A stretch of 64,000 nt of DNA from CBDFHB01 sp965250115 (lineage in GTDB: Bacteria; Acidobacteriota; Vicinamibacteria; Marinacidobacterales; SMYC01): contig CBDFNJ010000002.1 in NCBI GenBank assembly GCA_965250115.1, positions 3,162,001 to 3,226,000 on the forward strand, written 5' to 3'. Positions 34,365 through 42,914 of this stretch are shown here, one piece after another; positions within the stretch are counted from its first letter, which is position 1, and each line of letters starts with the position of its first letter. The notes under the pieces were generated by a model. That model worked only from the letters and a program-made list of their open reading frames with translations, did not search any database and was not told the origin of the DNA. A program made the translations under genes and the position numbers.

Positions 34365-35566
34365 TGGAGCGATACATCGGAATCCTCGGCCTCCTCGTCA
34401 TCCTGAGTATCGCCTACGGTCTGTCAATGAAGCGTTCTGCAATTCAGTGGCGCACGGTTGGCTGGGGATTGACTCTCCAGTTCGTCTTCGCGCTCTTCGT
34501 GATGAAGACGGCGATTGGTGTCGGGATCTTCGCAGCGATCAGCAAGATCGTCACGAAGATCATGGACCAGGCCAACGCCGGTAGCGCTTTCGTCTTCGGC
34601 GACGAGCTCGTGAACGATCCGAGTTTCGGGTTCATCTTCGCGACCAAGGCCTTGCCGATCATTATTTTCCTGTCCTCACTCTTCGCGGTGCTCTACTACC
34701 TGGGCATTCTGCAGAAGGTCGTTCTTCTCATGGCGAAGACCATGTCCAAAACCATGCGGACGAGCGGAGCCGAGTCCCTCTCGACTGCGGCCAACGTCTT
34801 CATGGGACAGACCGAAGCGCCGCTCGTCATCGCGCCCTACGTCGAGAAGATGACCTATTCGGAGCTCGCGACGCTCATGATTGGAGGTATGGCCACCATC
34901 TCCGGCGCCGTGCTCGGCGCCTATATCGCCATGGGAGTCGAGGCTCAGTTCCTCCTGGCCGCAAGCATCATGAACGCCCCGGCCGCGCTGCTCATGGCCA
35001 AAATGCTCGTGCCCGAAATGGGCGAGCCCCTCACCAAAGGCGAAGTGAAGCTCACGATCGAGAGGCGCGAGGTCAACATCATCGATGCGGCTGCCAAGGG
35101 CGCCGGGACGGGCATGACGCTGTCGCTCAACATCGTCGCCATGCTGATCGCTTTTCTATCGCTCATCGCGCTCGTCAACTGGCCCTTGGCGTCATTCGGG
35201 CTGTCGCTCGAGCAGATCTTCGCTTGGTTCTTCGCTCCCCTGGCTTTTGTCATGGGAGTTCCCTGGTCCGAGGCAGGAACCGTGGGCTACCTCTTCGGCC
35301 AAAAGCTCATCCTGAACGAGTTTGTGGCCTACGCTTCGCTGGGCGAGCTGATCGACCAGTCGTTGATATCGCCACGGTCGGAGCTGATCGCAACCTACGC
35401 GCTGTGCGGTTTTGCCAACCTCGGATCGATCGGGATCCAGATCGGCGGCATCGGAGCGCTCGCTCCCGGCCGGAAGGAGGACCTGGCCCGACTCGGCCTT
35501 CGCGCGGTGCTGGGAGGCTCGCTCGCCACTTTCATGACGGCGACGATCGCCGGTCTGCTGAATTGA
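34364..35566 (+). CDS. nupC: concentrative nucleoside transporter (CNT/NupC family)
   Basis: 400 aa from ATG 34364, with AAGGA eight bases upstream. Ten or so membrane helices. CNT marks: GxxxxxxTIIF-like KALPIIIFLSSLFAVLYYLG, then AESLSTAANVFMGQTEAPL (substrate- and Na-binding hairpin), GGMATISGAVLGAYIAMG, and GFANLGSIGIQIGGIGALAPGR near the end. Imports nucleosides using a Na or H gradient. Its position between two phosphorylases ties uptake to cleavage. Confidence 0.95.
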   Translation: MERYIGILGLLVILSIAYGLSMKRSAIQWRTVGWGLTLQFVFALFVMKTAIGVGIFAAISKIVTKIMDQANAGSAFVFGDELVNDPSFGFIFATKALPIIIFLSSLFAVLYYLGILQKVVLLMAKTMSKTMRTSGAESLSTAANVFMGQTEAPLVIAPYVEKMTYSELATLMIGGMATISGAVLGAYIAMGVEAQFLLAASIMNAPAALLMAKMLVPEMGEPLTKGEVKLTIERREVNIIDAAAKGAGTGMTLSLNIVAMLIAFLSLIALVNWPLASFGLSLEQIFAWFFAPLAFVMGVPWSEAGTVGYLFGQKLILNEFVAYASLGELIDQSLISPRSELIATYALCGFANLGSIGIQIGGIGALAPGRKEDLARLGLRAVLGGSLATFMTATIAGLLN

Positions 35567-35570
35567 GCCA

Positions 35571-36401
35571 ATGAGCGTCATAGCGGACATTCGCGAAGCA
35601 GCGACTTACGTGGGCTCTCGCACGAAGCTTCGTCCCACCGTGGCGGTAGTGCTGGGTTCCGGTTTGGGGGCTTTCTCGGAGTCTCTCGGAGACGCGACCC
35701 ACGTCCCCTATAGCGACATCCCCCACTTCCCGAGCTCGAGTGTCGTAGGCCACACGGGAGCGCTCTTTGCGGGGACCTTCAAGGGTGCGGCCGTCTTTGC
35801 GATGGCGGGACGCGTGCATGCCTACGAGGGATACTCGGCTTCCGAGGTCGTCTTCCCGGCCCGGGTGCTCGCGACGCTCGGGGTCCGGCAGCTAGTGCTC
35901 ACCAACGCCGCAGGCGCGATCAATACTGCGTTCAAGCCCGGCGAGCTGATGATCCTAACCGACCACATCAACCTGACCGGGCTCAACCCACTCGCGGGGC
36001 CCGAACTCGCTGAGCTCGGGCCCCGCTTTACGGACTTGAGCGAAGCCTACGATAAAAAGCTCGCCACCATTTGTGAGCAGGCGGGGCGGCGAATCGGGCT
36101 CAACATGAGAAAGGGGGTCTACGCAGGGCTCCTCGGTCCGAGCTTCGAGACCCCGGCCGAAATCCGTATGCTGCGCACGCTTGGAGCCGATGTCGTTGGC
36201 ATGTCCACCGTGCTCGAGACCATTGCCGCAAATCAGATGCGGGTCTCGGTACTCGGCATATCCTGTGTGACCAACATGGCGGCTGGGATCCTGCCGCAGA
36301 AGCTGAACCATAAGGAGGTCTTGGAGACCGGAGACCGAGTACGTTCCGTGGTCCTGGAGCTGTTCTCGGAGCTCCTGCCTACCCTCCACAAGCTCTCGTA
36401 A
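35571..36401 (+). CDS. purine-nucleoside phosphorylase (trimeric, PNP-I type)
   Basis: 276 aa, typical of trimeric PNP. Motifs: VVLGSGLGAFSESL, phosphate-binding MAGRVHAYEGYS, TNAAGAINTAFKPGELM, the base-specific YAGLLGPSFETPAEIRML with Glu, and VGMSTVLETIAANQM. It cleaves inosine and guanosine nucleosides to base and (deoxy)ribose-1-phosphate. Four bases after the transporter. Hypoxanthine or guanine would then be recycled by the Hpt gene on the other strand. Confidence 0.95.
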   Translation: MSVIADIREAATYVGSRTKLRPTVAVVLGSGLGAFSESLGDATHVPYSDIPHFPSSSVVGHTGALFAGTFKGAAVFAMAGRVHAYEGYSASEVVFPARVLATLGVRQLVLTNAAGAINTAFKPGELMILTDHINLTGLNPLAGPELAELGPRFTDLSEAYDKKLATICEQAGRRIGLNMRKGVYAGLLGPSFETPAEIRMLRTLGADVVGMSTVLETIAANQMRVSVLGISCVTNMAAGILPQKLNHKEVLETGDRVRSVVLELFSELLPTLHKLS

Positions 36402-36411
36402 GAACGTCGAT

Positions 36412-36810
36412 ATGAGCGGCAGGCCCGACCCATCGATGGTGAGAGCAGCGCGTGCAGCTCGGCGGCGTGCCGTCGCGCCCTTTTCCGGCTTCAAAGTAGG
36501 TGCCGCTCTCAGGACGACAGACGGCGAAGTCTACACAGGGTGCAACGTCGAGAACGCCACGCTCGGCCTCACCATCTGCGCCGAACGGGTGGCCCTTCTG
36601 AAAGCTCTTTCCGAAGGCGCAGGGAAGTTCGTCGAGGTCGTCGTCGTTACCGCCGCTCGGAGACCTACCCCGCCATGCGGCGCCTGCCGTCAGCTTCTGT
36701 GGGAGTTTTGCGGCGACGTCGTCGTGCACATGGTGACGAGCCGTGGCCACACGAAGAGCACGACGCTCGGCGAGCTCCTTCCCTACGCCTTCGACAAGAG
36801 GGATCTTTAA
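36412..36810 (+). CDS. cdd: cytidine deaminase
   Basis: 132 aa, tetrameric-type length. Zinc ligands and the proton shuttle: TICAERVALL (Cys-Ala-Glu) and PCGACRQLLWEF (P-C-G-A-C). The N-terminal SGFKVGAALRTTDGEVYTG and GCNVENATLG are also typical. It deaminates cytidine and deoxycytidine to uridines for the phosphorylase upstream. It ends in a 4-bp convergent overlap with hpt. Confidence 0.96.
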   Translation: MSGRPDPSMVRAARAARRRAVAPFSGFKVGAALRTTDGEVYTGCNVENATLGLTICAERVALLKALSEGAGKFVEVVVVTAARRPTPPCGACRQLLWEFCGDVVVHMVTSRGHTKSTTLGELLPYAFDKRDL

Positions 36811-37319
36811 TCTACGGCCGCTATATGAGGGAGGTCGCGGTAGAGCTGGTCGTGGTCGAGGCCGTAGCCGACGACGAAACGGTCCGGGATCTCGAAGCCG
36901 ACGTAGTCGACAGGAACGTCTAGCTGTCTCCGGGAGGGCTTCGAGAGGAACGCGGCTACTTTGAGCGACGCCGGGCGACGGGAGCGCAGGAGATTCAGCA
37001 GGTAGTTCAGCGTCAGGCCCGTATCGGCGATATCCTCGACGACAATGACATCTTTGCCTTCGAGCGACGCGTCCAGATCTTTCGTTAGCCGCACTTCGCC
37101 GCTCGTGCTCGTTCCCTTCCCATAGGAGGAGACGGCGAGGAAATCGACCGTCACCGGCACCTCGATAGCCCTCGCGAGGTCGGCGAGAAACGTATAGGCG
37201 CCTTTGAGCACGCAGATGAGGTGGACCGTCTTGCCATGGTAGTCGGACGAGATCTGCTGGCCGAGCTCGCTCACACGAGCGGCGATGGCGTCTTCTTCGA
37301 TGAGAACTTCGAGAGGCAT
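36807..37319 (-). CDS. hpt: hypoxanthine phosphoribosyltransferase
   Basis: 170 aa from ATG 37319 (MPLEVLIEEDAIAARVSELG); the open frame upstream is not coding. Motifs: LICVLKGAYTFLADLAR, PRPP loop VIVVEDIADTGLTL, and VGFEIPDRFVVGYGLDHD. It makes IMP/GMP from hypoxanthine/guanine. Opposite orientation to the salvage operon but functionally part of it. Stops of hpt and cdd overlap convergently (TTAA). Confidence 0.96.
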   Translation of the reverse strand: MPLEVLIEEDAIAARVSELGQQISSDYHGKTVHLICVLKGAYTFLADLARAIEVPVTVDFLAVSSYGKGTSTSGEVRLTKDLDASLEGKDVIVVEDIADTGLTLNYLLNLLRSRRPASLKVAAFLSKPSRRQLDVPVDYVGFEIPDRFVVGYGLDHDQLYRDLPHIAAVD

Positions 37320-37354
37320 GATCGGCCGCGACTTCAGGCTCAGCTCTTCGATTG

Positions 37355-38251
37355 TTAGAGGAGATCGAACTTCACGGTGATGGTACCCCAGGTCTCCATC
37401 GGCTTTCCGTCCTTGAGGGCAGGCTTCCACCGGTAGAGCTTCGCATGCTCCTTGGCCACCTCGACGCAATATGGAAGCGACTTGATGACTTTCAGGACGC
37501 GGGTCGAGCCATCGAGCTTCACGAGAATCTCGAGAATAACTTCGCCGCGAACCATCTTCTCCCTGGCTCGATCGGGATAGGGAGGGTAGGGAGGCTGGAA
37601 AACGAGCGCTGGCTCGATATCCCAACCTCCAGGCCGATAGTCGCCGCCCCCGAATCCACCGCCACGACCGGGCCCGCCTCCCCAATCTTCACCGGTGCCG
37701 ACTCCAGTGCCCGTGCCGCCGCCGATCCCGCCACCAGTGCCTGAGGAAGGCGTCGTGTCCAGTCCTCCGAAGTCGCGAGCGTCGGTCAACGAGAGTCCAG
37801 GAACGTCCGTGGCGTCCGGAGAGAAGACTCCCTCAAAGAGGACATCCGTATCGGTCGGAAGATCTGGAACCTCCAAGTCGTCGTAGTTCAAAGGACGCGG
37901 TTTTCGAGGCGCCACGGGCGCGCGCCTCGGCTCGGGCTCGACGTCCGGCGGCTGCGGCTCGACGAGCCTCGCCGGAATGTATGCACTGATGCGCTCGCCA
38001 CCCGATCCGCCGCCACCTCCACCGCGGCCGGGACCGTGCCCCGGCACGTGAAAGCGAACGGCGACGTTTCCCGGCTCGTAGGGCGGCTCCGGGAACCAAT
38101 CGATCATCGGGCCCACGACCAGGGCCACGAAGATGAGGACATGAACGGAGCCCGCCGCGGCGAGCGATCGCTGTCGCTCCTTGCCGTCCTCGCTGGGACC
38201 GTCACCAGCGAGACGCAAGGTAATGGCGAAATAGTCCGGCTCGTGATTCAC
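37355..38251 (-). CDS. TonB C-terminal-domain protein with Gly-rich linker
   Basis: 298 aa from GTG 38251, with GGAG five bases upstream. Short cytoplasmic start, one membrane helix at about 32-52 (SVHVLIFVALVVGPMIDWF), Gly-rich (GPGRGGGGGGSGG), a Pro/Arg-rich middle and a long Gly/Thr/Ser linker (SGTGGGIGGGTGTGVGTG). The C-terminal TonB domain starts at PPYPPYPDRAREKMVRGEV and ends WKPALKDGKPMETWGTITV. The 'YP..A......G.V.L...V...G.V..v.v..s' pattern is TonB-like. Partner and substrate unknown. It lies alone in opposite orientation within the salvage island, 35 bp before hpt, so the two are probably co-transcribed. Confidence 0.82.
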   Translation of the reverse strand: MNHEPDYFAITLRLAGDGPSEDGKERQRSLAAAGSVHVLIFVALVVGPMIDWFPEPPYEPGNVAVRFHVPGHGPGRGGGGGGSGGERISAYIPARLVEPQPPDVEPEPRRAPVAPRKPRPLNYDDLEVPDLPTDTDVLFEGVFSPDATDVPGLSLTDARDFGGLDTTPSSGTGGGIGGGTGTGVGTGEDWGGGPGRGGGFGGGDYRPGGWDIEPALVFQPPYPPYPDRAREKMVRGEVILEILVKLDGSTRVLKVIKSLPYCVEVAKEHAKLYRWKPALKDGKPMETWGTITVKFDLL

Positions 38252-38389
38252 GTCACTCCAAATGTTAGCACGGCGAAAAGACCCGCCCAAAGCCCTAAGG
38301 ATTCACCGTGATACTCACGACGACGGAGAACAGACCGCGCGGTTCGCCGACACCGAGATATTCTAACGCGGTTTTGCCGGCGTCTCGTC

Positions 38390-38419
38390 TTGACACCGAT
38401 CCGCTCCCCGCCATAGGCT
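38390..38419 (+). promoter_or_regulatory. possible promoter for rpiB-deoC
   Basis: A consensus TTGACA at 38390-38395 is followed after 18 bases by TAGGCT, a weak -10. It ends nine bases before GTG 38428, which supports that start over the longer frame. Confidence 0.35.
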
Positions 38420-38427
38420 CAACAGCG

Positions 38428-39057
38428 GTGTCTGAAACGAAACGCCGCATTCTGACCGGAGAGGACGTCCACTATTTACCAGAAGGAAGTCTTCTCGACG
38501 TTCCGCCCGACACGATACTGACCGATATCGCGCGCGAGTGGATCGAGAAGAAGAAGATCCGCGTCGTCGAATCCAGGAAGAAATCGAAGTCGATCGAGAG
38601 CGTTCGCATCGCGATTGGTTCCGATCACGGTGGTTTCCAGATGAAGGGGAACCTCAAAGACTACCTTGGTGAGGTCGGCGCATCCTTTCTGGACTACGGT
38701 ACCTTCTCGCGGGACTCCGTCGACTATCCCGATTTCGCCCACGCGGTGGCGCTTGCCGTCGCATTGGGACAGGCGAAACAGGGCATCGTCATCGACGGTG
38801 TCGGAACCGGCTCCGCGATCGCGGCCAACAAGGTCCCCGGGATCCGCGCCGGCGCCTGCTACGACGCAGACTTGGCGAGAAACGCCCGGGAGCACAACGA
38901 CATAAACGTCCTGACGCTCGGATCGGGGGTGATTACGCCAGAGAATCTGAGAAAGATCGTTTCGGTCTTCCTCACCGCGGAGCACACCGAGCCACGACAC
39001 CGTGCCCGAGTCGCGAAGATCGAGGGCATCGAAAAGAAGTACTATCAACCGGTTTAG
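38428..39057 (+). CDS. rpiB: RpiB-type ribose-5-phosphate isomerase with N-terminal extension
   Basis: 209 aa from GTG 38428. Residues about 60-209 are a standard RpiB/LacAB domain: VRIAIGSDHGGFQMK, SVDYPDFAHAVALAV, IVIDGVGTGSAIAANKVPGIRAG (Cys-to-Thr type loop 'G(T/C)G.G..I'), AREHNDINVLTLG. It interconverts ribose-5-P and ribulose-5-P. The first 57 residues are extra: RRILTGEDVHYLPEGSLLDV and PDTILTDIAREWIEKKKIRVV. This pattern (I-L/T-x-x-D-V... then ILTxxAREx) resembles the N-terminal segment of EutQ and other microcompartment-associated proteins. Three bases before deoC. Confidence 0.88.
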   Translation: MSETKRRILTGEDVHYLPEGSLLDVPPDTILTDIAREWIEKKKIRVVESRKKSKSIESVRIAIGSDHGGFQMKGNLKDYLGEVGASFLDYGTFSRDSVDYPDFAHAVALAVALGQAKQGIVIDGVGTGSAIAANKVPGIRAGACYDADLARNAREHNDINVLTLGSGVITPENLRKIVSVFLTAEHTEPRHRARVAKIEGIEKKYYQPV

Positions 39058-39060
39058 GGT

Positions 39061-39912
39061 ATGCCCATCGATCTGGAACGACTCACGGAAGCGATCACCG
39101 ACGCGGTGGTCGCCCGGTTGGGCGGCACGGTTCCGCCATGCAGTTGTCACCAACTGGAGGATGGGCGTTGCCCCGATGTCATGCGACCTCTCGTGGCGGG
39201 AGGCGTTTCTCGGTTCGGGCTAACGGCGGCAGCGCCTCACGCGGGCCTCGCGTCCTTGATCGACCACACGCTGCTCAAGCCCGACGCGACTGAGGGACAG
39301 ATCCGCAAGCTTTGCTCGGAAGCCACCGAGTTCCATTTCGCGACTGTATGCGTCCAGCCCACCTGGGTGCGCCTGTCTGCCGAGACGCTACGGGACACGG
39401 GGGTCGGGGTCTGCACCGTTGCAGGTTTCCCGCTCGGAGCCAATACGCCGGACGTCAAGTCCTATGAAACGAGGCGCGTCATCTTCGATGGCGCCAGTGA
39501 AGTCGACATGGTCATCAATATCAGCGCCCTCAAGTCGCGTGACTACAGATCCGTCGAGGAAGACATAAGGGGCGTCGTGCGAGGTTGCCAAGAATACGGT
39601 GCCTTGAGCAAGGTGATCATCGAGGCCGCGCTATTGACTCGGGAGGAGAAAATCAAGGCGTGTACGCTCGCTGCGGCCGCCGGCGCCGACTTCGTCAAAA
39701 CCTCGACGGGCTTTGGTCCTGGCGGAGCCACCGTCGCAGATGTCGCTCTGATGCGCGAAGTCGTCGGCGAGGCGATCGGAGTCAAAGCGGCGGGCGGCGT
39801 TCGCGATCGGGCGACCGCCAAAGAGATGGTCCAAGCGGGTGCGACACGACTCGGCGCGAGCGCCGGCGTACGGATCGTCCAGGAGACCGACTCCAACTCT
39901 CGTCCGTCCTGA
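39061..39912 (+). CDS. deoC: deoxyribose-phosphate aldolase with N-terminal extension
   Basis: 283 aa against about 220 for plain DeoC. The aldolase domain starts near residue 63 (LASLIDHTLLKPDAT); the Schiff-base lysine lies in AGADFVKTSTGFGPGG and the second lysine in VKAAGGVRDRATA. It splits 2-deoxyribose-5-P into acetaldehyde and glyceraldehyde-3-P. The extension begins with an amphipathic helix (DLERLTEAITDAVVARLGG), then a Cys/His patch (CSCH, GRCPD) and a linker. Such a helix plus linker is the usual form of a microcompartment encapsulation peptide; here that is an inference. In operon with rpiB and a response regulator. Confidence 0.93.
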   Translation: MPIDLERLTEAITDAVVARLGGTVPPCSCHQLEDGRCPDVMRPLVAGGVSRFGLTAAAPHAGLASLIDHTLLKPDATEGQIRKLCSEATEFHFATVCVQPTWVRLSAETLRDTGVGVCTVAGFPLGANTPDVKSYETRRVIFDGASEVDMVINISALKSRDYRSVEEDIRGVVRGCQEYGALSKVIIEAALLTREEKIKACTLAAAAGADFVKTSTGFGPGGATVADVALMREVVGEAIGVKAAGGVRDRATAKEMVQAGATRLGASAGVRIVQETDSNSRPS

Positions 39913-39919
39913 GGTGGTT

Positions 39920-40573
39920 GTGGCAACGACGAAAGCGGCACGGGTGCTCATCGTGGACGATCACCCGATCGTGCGCCAAGGACTCACTCAGCTCATCGAG
40001 CAGGTCGACGATCTCGAAGTCTGCGGCGAAGCGCACGATGCCGCGAGCGCCGCCGAGGCCATGGACTCACTAGAGCCCGACGTGGCCATCGTCGATCTCA
40101 TGCTGGAGGGATCGAGCGGAGTCGCCCTGATCAAGGAGCTGAAAAGGCGGCGTCCCGATACACCCTTGCTCGTGCTATCCATGCACGACGAGGCGGTATA
40201 CGCGGAGAGAGCTCTCAAAGCCGGAGCGCACGGCTACATCATGAAAGAGGCGGCTACGAGCCAAATGCTCACTGCGCTCCGCAGAGTGCTCGCCGGCGAA
40301 GTCTACGTCAGCGAGCGTATGGGTGCGCGCATTCTGCGTCGCATGGTCGGGGGTAGCGCTAGCGAGGGCATCGAGCAGTTGAGCGACCGCGAGCTCGAGG
40401 TCTTCCAATGGCTTGGGCGCGGGCTTTCGGTCAACGAGATCGCCGAGCGCCTCAAAGTCAGCCCGAAGACGGTGGAGTCCTTCCGCGCGCACATCAAGGA
40501 CAAACTCGACCTGGCGAACTCCGCCGAAGTCGTGCGAGTCGCAGTCCGCTGGTTCGAAGAACGAGGAGCTTGA
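39920..40573 (+). CDS. NarL/FixJ-family response regulator
   Basis: 217 aa from GTG 39920 (MATTKAARVLIVDDHPIV), seven bases after deoC. Receiver domain with acidic pair VDDH, phospho-acceptor Asp in VAIVDLMLEG, Thr/Ser-equivalent VLSMHDE and Lys in HGYIMKEA. A LuxR-type helix-turn-helix from about residue 155 (LSDRELEVFQWLGRGLSVNE, KVSPKTVESFRAHIKDKL). No histidine kinase is adjacent, so it is an orphan here. By position it may control the rpiB-deoC operon. Confidence 0.92.
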   Translation: MATTKAARVLIVDDHPIVRQGLTQLIEQVDDLEVCGEAHDAASAAEAMDSLEPDVAIVDLMLEGSSGVALIKELKRRRPDTPLLVLSMHDEAVYAERALKAGAHGYIMKEAATSQMLTALRRVLAGEVYVSERMGARILRRMVGGSASEGIEQLSDRELEVFQWLGRGLSVNEIAERLKVSPKTVESFRAHIKDKLDLANSAEVVRVAVRWFEERGA

Positions 40574-40592
40574 AGGGCAGACACCGGCGATA

Positions 40593-41993
40593 TCACACCT
40601 TCCCGAAAAACTCCTGGCGCTCCGTCGATCTCATGGATCTCCCGGTTCTTTGATATTTCACGGCGAGAAGCTCCGCGACAATAGACACTGCGATCTCGCC
40701 GGGCGACGAGCCTCCCAAATCGAGTCCCATCGGTGAATGGACCCGATCCAACCGCTCGCGCGGCACGCCGTCCTTCTCGAGCCGTCGGAAGAGCTTCTGA
40801 AGCTTCGCCACGCTTCCGATAAGCCCGAGGTAGGCTGTCTCCTTCTCGATGAAGGTACGAAGCGCCTCCTCGTCTTCCTTGTGACCACGCGTGACGATGA
40901 CTACGAAAGCGTTGTCGCCGTAGTCAAACTTGTCAGCGAGAGCCGGGATGGGGCCAGCCTCCACGACCTCGACTTCAGGAAAACGCTCGCGATTAGCATA
41001 TTTCACACGATCGTCGAGCACGGTCACCTCGAACCCCGCGAGCTTGGCGACCTGGGCCACGGGCATGCCGACGTGTCCAGCGCCGATCACGAAGAGGCGC
41101 GGAGGAGGGATCACGGGTTCGATAAACACTTTCATCGAGCCTCCACAAATCAGACCGTTCTCGTCTTCGTCAGCGTTGAAATCAAACTCTTCGATCTCAC
41201 ATCGCCTCGTTTCGATCGCACGACGAGCGCGTGACAGGATCTCGTTCTCGACACAACCGCCTCCGACCGTTCCCCTCAGGCGACCGTCTCGCCCCACAAC
41301 CATCTTCGCGCCCGCTTTCTGCGGTGTCGAGCCCTGAGTCTCGAGAATCGTCACCAGAGCAACAGACTCCCCCCGCTGATTGGCGTCCTGCAGCTCCGCG
41401 AAAACCGTCCTGCGAGAGCGCCGAGAGATCGCCCTAGAATAGTCAGCCGGTGTATCGATGTCGAGGCAAACGCCCTCGTCCTCCACAGACACCGCAATGG
41501 CCAGCTCACGATGCCGCTCCAGGACTTCCCTGGCGCCGCGGTCTCCGCGCAACGCCCCGAGCTCTTCGAACAACCGCGCGTGCCACAGAACCGGATGTCC
41601 AGCTCGGCCCTCGTAGGTCGGATAGACGATCGCTGCCTTCTCTGACGTCATGGTATCGACGAGTCGTCTGAGCGTCTCCACGCGAACGAAGGGAAGGTCA
41701 CCGAGAGCGATTGCGGCCATCTCAGTGTCTGCGGGCAGATCGGCGAGTCCGCGGCGAATCGAGCTCGCCATGCCCTCTCGGTGTTGCTCGTTCTCGACGA
41801 TCTCGACTCGCGGATCGTCGGGGAGATCGTGCGCGCCCTTGGGCGGAACGACAACGCGCAGGCGATCGAAGGGCGCGGCCAGAAGGGTTTCGACGACGCG
41901 GCCAAGCATGGTCTTGCCCCGCAGTGGAAGGCTCGTCTTGGCCCGCCCCATACGGCGGGATTCGCCCGCGGCGAGAACGATGGCGAGCTTCAA
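40593..41993 (-). CDS. MocA-like cytidylyltransferase fused to XdhC
   Basis: 466 aa, two domains. Residues 1-190: nucleotidyltransferase of the MobA/MocA family (VLAAGESRRMGRAKTSLPL, IALGDLPFV, GRAGHPVLWH), which adds CMP to molybdopterin cofactor. Residues 200-460: XdhC, with GSTPQKAGAKMVV, GGGCVE, CGGSMKVFIEP, Rossmann VIGAGHVGMPVA and the C-terminal SPMGLDLGGSSPGEIAVSI. XdhC inserts or sulfurates the cofactor of molybdenum hydroxylases. Domain fusion of these two partners is known in some bacteria. It overlaps yqeC by 4 bp. No hydroxylase gene lies in the window. Confidence 0.9.
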   Translation of the reverse strand: MKLAIVLAAGESRRMGRAKTSLPLRGKTMLGRVVETLLAAPFDRLRVVVPPKGAHDLPDDPRVEIVENEQHREGMASSIRRGLADLPADTEMAAIALGDLPFVRVETLRRLVDTMTSEKAAIVYPTYEGRAGHPVLWHARLFEELGALRGDRGAREVLERHRELAIAVSVEDEGVCLDIDTPADYSRAISRRSRRTVFAELQDANQRGESVALVTILETQGSTPQKAGAKMVVGRDGRLRGTVGGGCVENEILSRARRAIETRRCEIEEFDFNADEDENGLICGGSMKVFIEPVIPPPRLFVIGAGHVGMPVAQVAKLAGFEVTVLDDRVKYANRERFPEVEVVEAGPIPALADKFDYGDNAFVVIVTRGHKEDEEALRTFIEKETAYLGLIGSVAKLQKLFRRLEKDGVPRERLDRVHSPMGLDLGGSSPGEIAVSIVAELLAVKYQRTGRSMRSTERQEFFGKV

Positions 41994-42787
41994 GGGCGTT
42001 CCGCAACGCGCATGCGATAGAAGCAGTCGTGAGGTTTTTCCGCCTGGCCGAAGACGACTTCGGCCGCGCCGGTCGCGAGGAGCTTCTCTCCCAGGCGCTC
42101 AGCTGTCTTGAGTCGATAGTCCGTCGCCTTGTTGAGAAAGACGACGTGCCGACTCCCCTTGGGAACTTTCGGGACGTATCCGCGCATCACGCAATCCACG
42201 ACGACGTCCTCGGTTACTTCTGTTCCCGGTACCGCACCCGAAAGCTGCACCACCACCTCGAGCCGGTGCACGTGATCGCTGTCCAGCCTCTGATCGAGCA
42301 CATCCAAGCCCACTAGCACGACCGTCAGGGTCGTCTCTTCGGGAATGGCTGGCTCGTGCTCGGCCGGCGCCTTGAGGGACCGTCCCCTGGCGCCGTCGGC
42401 CTCGATCACGACCGCGTCGGCCAGGCTCCGCAAGGGGTCGAGCATTATCGGTTCCAGACCGCGAAGCTTGTCGTCGCGTTTCCGGTCCTGGATGACGGTG
42501 ACCGAACCATAGCGAGCGAGGTGTTTCTTCACCGAGGTCAGCCAATTGTCCTCTTCGTCGATCACCACCAGTGGAGGAGCCGTAACCCCCGTCGTCGGAA
42601 CCTGCATGTGCGTCGTGCAGGTGGCAACGACCGAGAGGCCATGTCGCCGAAGCTCGGTCGCCAGGGCGAAGAGCACGGTCGTTTTTCCACCGGCGCCGAC
42701 GAGGCTCACGACGTCACCCTTGCGCACCGAGAGGGCTTCCACAAGCCCGAAGCCGGAGTCGATCTTCGGATGCTGGATTCGCGTCAT
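41990..42787 (-). CDS. yqeC: YqeC-type selenium-dependent hydroxylase accessory protein
   Basis: 265 aa from ATG 42787. A P-loop-like VSLVGAGGKTTVLFALATEL at about 30-50, then the family segments VATCTTHMQVP, VVIEADGARGRSLKAPAEHEP and VVLVGLDVLDQRLDSDHVHR. The family (EF2563/YqeC) co-occurs with selenium-dependent molybdenum hydroxylases and their SelD/YqeB/XdhC partners. With the MocA-XdhC fusion it suggests cofactor maturation for such an enzyme elsewhere in the genome. Confidence 0.86.
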   Translation of the reverse strand: MTRIQHPKIDSGFGLVEALSVRKGDVVSLVGAGGKTTVLFALATELRRHGLSVVATCTTHMQVPTTGVTAPPLVVIDEEDNWLTSVKKHLARYGSVTVIQDRKRDDKLRGLEPIMLDPLRSLADAVVIEADGARGRSLKAPAEHEPAIPEETTLTVVLVGLDVLDQRLDSDHVHRLEVVVQLSGAVPGTEVTEDVVVDCVMRGYVPKVPKGSRHVVFLNKATDYRLKTAERLGEKLLATGAAEVVFGQAEKPHDCFYRMRVAERP

Positions 42788-42866
42788 TCGGACCAAGACT
42801 ACTACAATTGGAGACCCCGCTCGTCGGCACCTCTAGGCTGAACGCGGCTAAAGCCCTCCTCCACCA

Positions 42867-42895
42867 TTGTCTCTGTGCTGGATCGAAAGTACGAT
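42867..42895 (+). promoter_or_regulatory. sigma70-type promoter for pcm
   Basis: TTGTCT (42867-42872), 17-base spacer, TACGAT (42890-42895). It supports the ATG at 42915 as start rather than an upstream codon inside the promoter. Confidence 0.45.
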
Positions 42896-42914
42896 AGGTT
42901 TCGTCGAAGTGCTC

